A DNA stretch of 64,000 bases. It comes from Bursaphelenchus xylophilus (taxonomy: Eukaryota > Nematoda > Chromadorea > Rhabditida > Aphelenchoididae). The position numbers were made by a program, and so were the translations under genes. The stretch covers positions 2,356,001 to 2,420,000 of the forward strand of contig CAJFCV020000006.1 in the NCBI GenBank assembly GCA_904066235.2, given 5' to 3'. Under the pieces are notes generated by a model. That model searched no databases, was not told the origin of the DNA, and was given only the letters and a program-made list of their open reading frames with translations. Of the stretch, positions 61,580 to 64,000 are shown piece after piece (position 1 is the stretch's first letter; every line of letters begins with the position of its first letter).

Positions 61580-62025
61580 TGATAGGGAAAGCCCAAAGTG
61601 TAACGCTCAGATTTTGAATGAAGCTTGAGACAAATTTACAATAATTTTTGGTGAGAAATACAAGATTACTAGCTCGCGTTTTGCAGAAACGACCGAGATT
61701 TTTAGGCCGAAAGTTGGCGAAAATCTTACATTTTTTTGCCAAATTTTGGTTCGAAAAGTTTCATGAATATTTCCACTGTAGAGTGTAATGTTTCCACAAA
61801 AAATCAATTTTTTCCGCGCGAAACTGGCAAAGATATGGCCAAAAAGTGTTTCTCTCTCTGACCTCTCCGCGTTTCGTGCGCCCTCTCGGCACAAAAAACT
61901 GTTGAATATCTCGGCTCTCCCTGCAAAACGGAAGATAAAACTTTCAGCAATTGATATATGTGCTGTGCCTCACGTGTATGCAAAGTTTAGGAAACAACTT
62001 GTAAGTCTTTCCTTGTAAATTTCCT
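61580..62025. mobile_element. Rep-L copy, reversed
   Basis: AACGCTCAGATTTTGAATGA at the left, CTCGCGTTTTGCAGAAACGA, GAAACTGGCAAAGATATGGC and GTTGAATATCTCGGC. It forms the outer part of the inverted repeat with 58262-58925. Confidence 0.65.
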
Positions 62026-62690
62026 TCAAATCGACTACTCTTTGATGTTATTACATCAGTGGGTATTTGTCAAAATTTTTTGACAAAATTTTTTTTCGAT
62101 AAATACAGTAATCCGAAGAGGACAATAGAAGGATTATGGCAATCCTTCGTGGACAATACCATCTTTTGGGCGAGAATTTCTTTTGATTGCAATGTAAAGC
62201 GGCTTTGACAAGAAGACAAAGGATTTTCTCACTTCCCAGATTTTTGATCTAAAAAAGGTCTATCGTGAAAAAAACGCCATTTTCAAGAAGCCCATAGGCC
62301 GTAAAAATCGATGAAAATCTTGGCCAGCTGCGCGAAGAAGAAGCTAAATTTCCATGGCTTGAAAACCACTGCCGCCTACCGTGATCTGTGCCGCAAACAG
62401 GGAGTCGTTACGAAGTTACAGTAGCCCGCAAATGCCTCTAATCTGTTTTCGAATACAAAGTCTTTGGCGCTGAGTAATAGCGGGTCGTAAATTCGAGATT
62501 GCGAGTAGTTCGAAAGCATGAAATTCACATTCGAAATCCGCTTCCCGACGTTGGTGAGCCCCTTTCAACGGCTGATTGGAAGGGCGCCTAATCCGCTTAA
62601 CACCCGCATCCTGACATCAGCCACGGCAACAGCGGGTTGCCGGAAATCGCACGAGAAAGAAGCTCGAAGATCGTTGCGAAATGCTCACGC
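62026..62690. other. non-coding stretch
   Basis: No gene accepted. A GGCGCCTAATCCGC motif is at 62583-62596. Confidence 0.4.
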
Positions 62691-62694
62691 AAAC

Positions 62695-62990
62695 TAATAA
62701 GGGAAGTAGCCGGAGTGCGACGCTCAGATGCTGATGAAACTTGGCTCAAAGTTGGATCAACTTTTTGCAATAAACATGTGAGATTTCTAGATAGCGCTTG
62801 ACATAAATCACTGATATTTTTAGGTCGAAAATTGGCCAGATATGTGACAATTTTTTTGCGAATTTTTGCATGAATACTTTTATGCCTTTCTCTACCGTAG
62901 AGTGTAATGTTTCCACAAAAAATCGATCCTTTCCAAGCGAAACTGCCAAAGATACAGCCCAAAAGTGGTTTTCTATAATATCTCGACTGC
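62695..62990. mobile_element. Rep-L copy, reversed, partial
   Basis: GAGTGCGACGCTCAGATGC, GGTCGAAAATTGGCCAG, GTAGAGTGTAATGTTTCCAC and GCGAAACTGCCAAAGATAC. Confidence 0.6.
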
Positions 62991-63254
62991 GCCTGCAGTA
63001 AATTGTTACTATTGTAGTTTAATAAAAAAAAAGATATATCAAATTTGGTATTAAATAAAATGAGAGATTCAGTGGATTCAGGGGAAAAAAGAATCTTCAA
63101 ATTTGGCCAAAACATAATGAAGTTATAGTCAATTCAAACTTGGCCATATAGACCGCACACCCTCTATCAATTCAGCATCGTCGTATATGGTTTAGATGCG
63201 CTACATCTCAGCTTCTAAATCGTATATAGAACATATCCCTTAATGGGTTTCACA

Positions 63255-63610
63255 GCTCACAGAAATTTGCACAAGTTGACGACCCAAAAATTTGCAAGAC
63301 TTATGGGACACTCTATGTAGTATCTACTATCTATCGCAAAAGGGTTTTGTTTCCACAAAAAAAAATCATTTTTTCTACACAAACCTAAGTTCATGAAAAC
63401 AACGTGTTTCCCTCGACCACTCTCCGTGTTTCGCCTACTCTCTTGGCCACAAAGATCGTTGAATATTTTGGCTGTCCCTGTAAAGCCTGAGCTAAAATTT
63501 TCAGGAATTGATAGGTGGTCGATCTCCGAAATGTGTGCAAAATTAAAAGAAAATCTGAGCGTCGCACATTTAGCGCTGCACTTGCAAAGCACACGCTAAA
63601 ATTTTTAAGA
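63255..63610. mobile_element. Rep-L copy, reversed, partial
   Basis: CTCTCCGTGTTTCGCC, AAAGATCGTTGAATATTTTG, TTTTCAGGAATTGATAGGTG and AATCTGAGCGTCGCACATTT. Confidence 0.6.
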
Positions 63611-64000
63611 ATTGATATTGAATCATCGCTCAATTATAATACTTTATCCCACTTTTCGACTCCTCAACACCCGCACAAACATTTCAATGCAAAGACGTTG
63701 CCTAAAGACGTTACGCTTCCCTCCATCAAATCACATTACATTACATATAAATAGACCTCGGATTCGCTGTAATCCACCCAAATATAGGCAAATTAATCCT
63801 GCATGTCATGATATGTAGCTGAAGTATGGGTCGGGCCACTGCTAATCCGAGATTGACGCAAACACGGTAAATTATACGAATGGTGACATTTTCAGATGAA
63901 TTCTTCGACTATTAAAAAGATTTGGGGAAATTTACCATGTATATTTGGACCATGTACTTTGTGGGCTAAAAGTTCTTGACAAGTTTTTTGCGCGACAGCG
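63611..64000. other. non-coding right edge
   Basis: No gene recognised. Contains GCTAATCCGAG at 63841. Confidence 0.4.

Overview
The window reads as nuclear DNA of a rhabditid nematode, probably Caenorhabditis or a close relative. Genes have many short GC-rich exons with GT-AG introns. 3' splice sites of the TTTTCAG type are common, intergenic DNA is AT-rich, P-glycoproteins occur as a tandem family, and palindromic non-autonomous DNA transposons with TA target sites are dense. No prokaryotic or viral gene organisation is present.

All convincing genes lie in the left 26.5 kb on the minus strand. In order of transcription they are: a SoxB-type HMG-box transcription factor (26351 to 23185, 2 coding exons, 317 aa); a full-length P-glycoprotein ABC transporter, here 'Pgp-A' (20088 to 12214, 11 exons, about 1273 aa); a tandem paralogue, 'Pgp-B' (10993 to 3420, 10 exons, 1277 aa); and a small secreted-protein gene (2236 to 1869, 3 exons, about 88 aa) with a TATA box. 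I assembled exons by hand from splice sites, reading phase and paralogue comparison. The two Pgp genes share nine exon boundaries in the same phase, and most shared exons have identical lengths. Pgp-A has one extra intron, almost filled by a transposable element.

From 26.4 kb to the right end (about 37 kb) I find no convincing protein-coding gene. This desert upstream of the Sox gene holds a microRNA-like hairpin, scattered GC-rich islands, a cluster of eight octamer (POU-type) sites, recurring CGGATTAG motifs and a very high load of repeats. Repeat families defined here: Mite-A and Mite-B (shared termini CTGTCGGGAAAATAATG, different interiors, TA targets); Pal-P (about 250 bp palindrome, ends CAGTG...CACTG); Rep-L (about 450 bp, imperfect inverted ends, contains AGCTCGCGCTTTGCAG); Rep-T (about 400 to 600 bp, carries CGCCGAGC tandem arrays); hAT-N (ends CAGAGATT..., 8-bp target duplications, GGCTCC-rich); Mite-C (ends GCACGTCAAACTGAG); an LTR-retrotransposon remnant with a 5-bp target duplication; a tRNA-like foldback element; and several tandem arrays. 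Nesting gives relative ages in places, for example Mite-C inside hAT-N inside Mite-A.

The Pgp proteins would be plasma-membrane efflux pumps for lipophilic compounds, and the Sox protein a nuclear regulator. Nothing suggests that the four genes act in one pathway or one operon. Identities were judged by eye. Names, lengths and splice sites are readings of the sequence, not database results.
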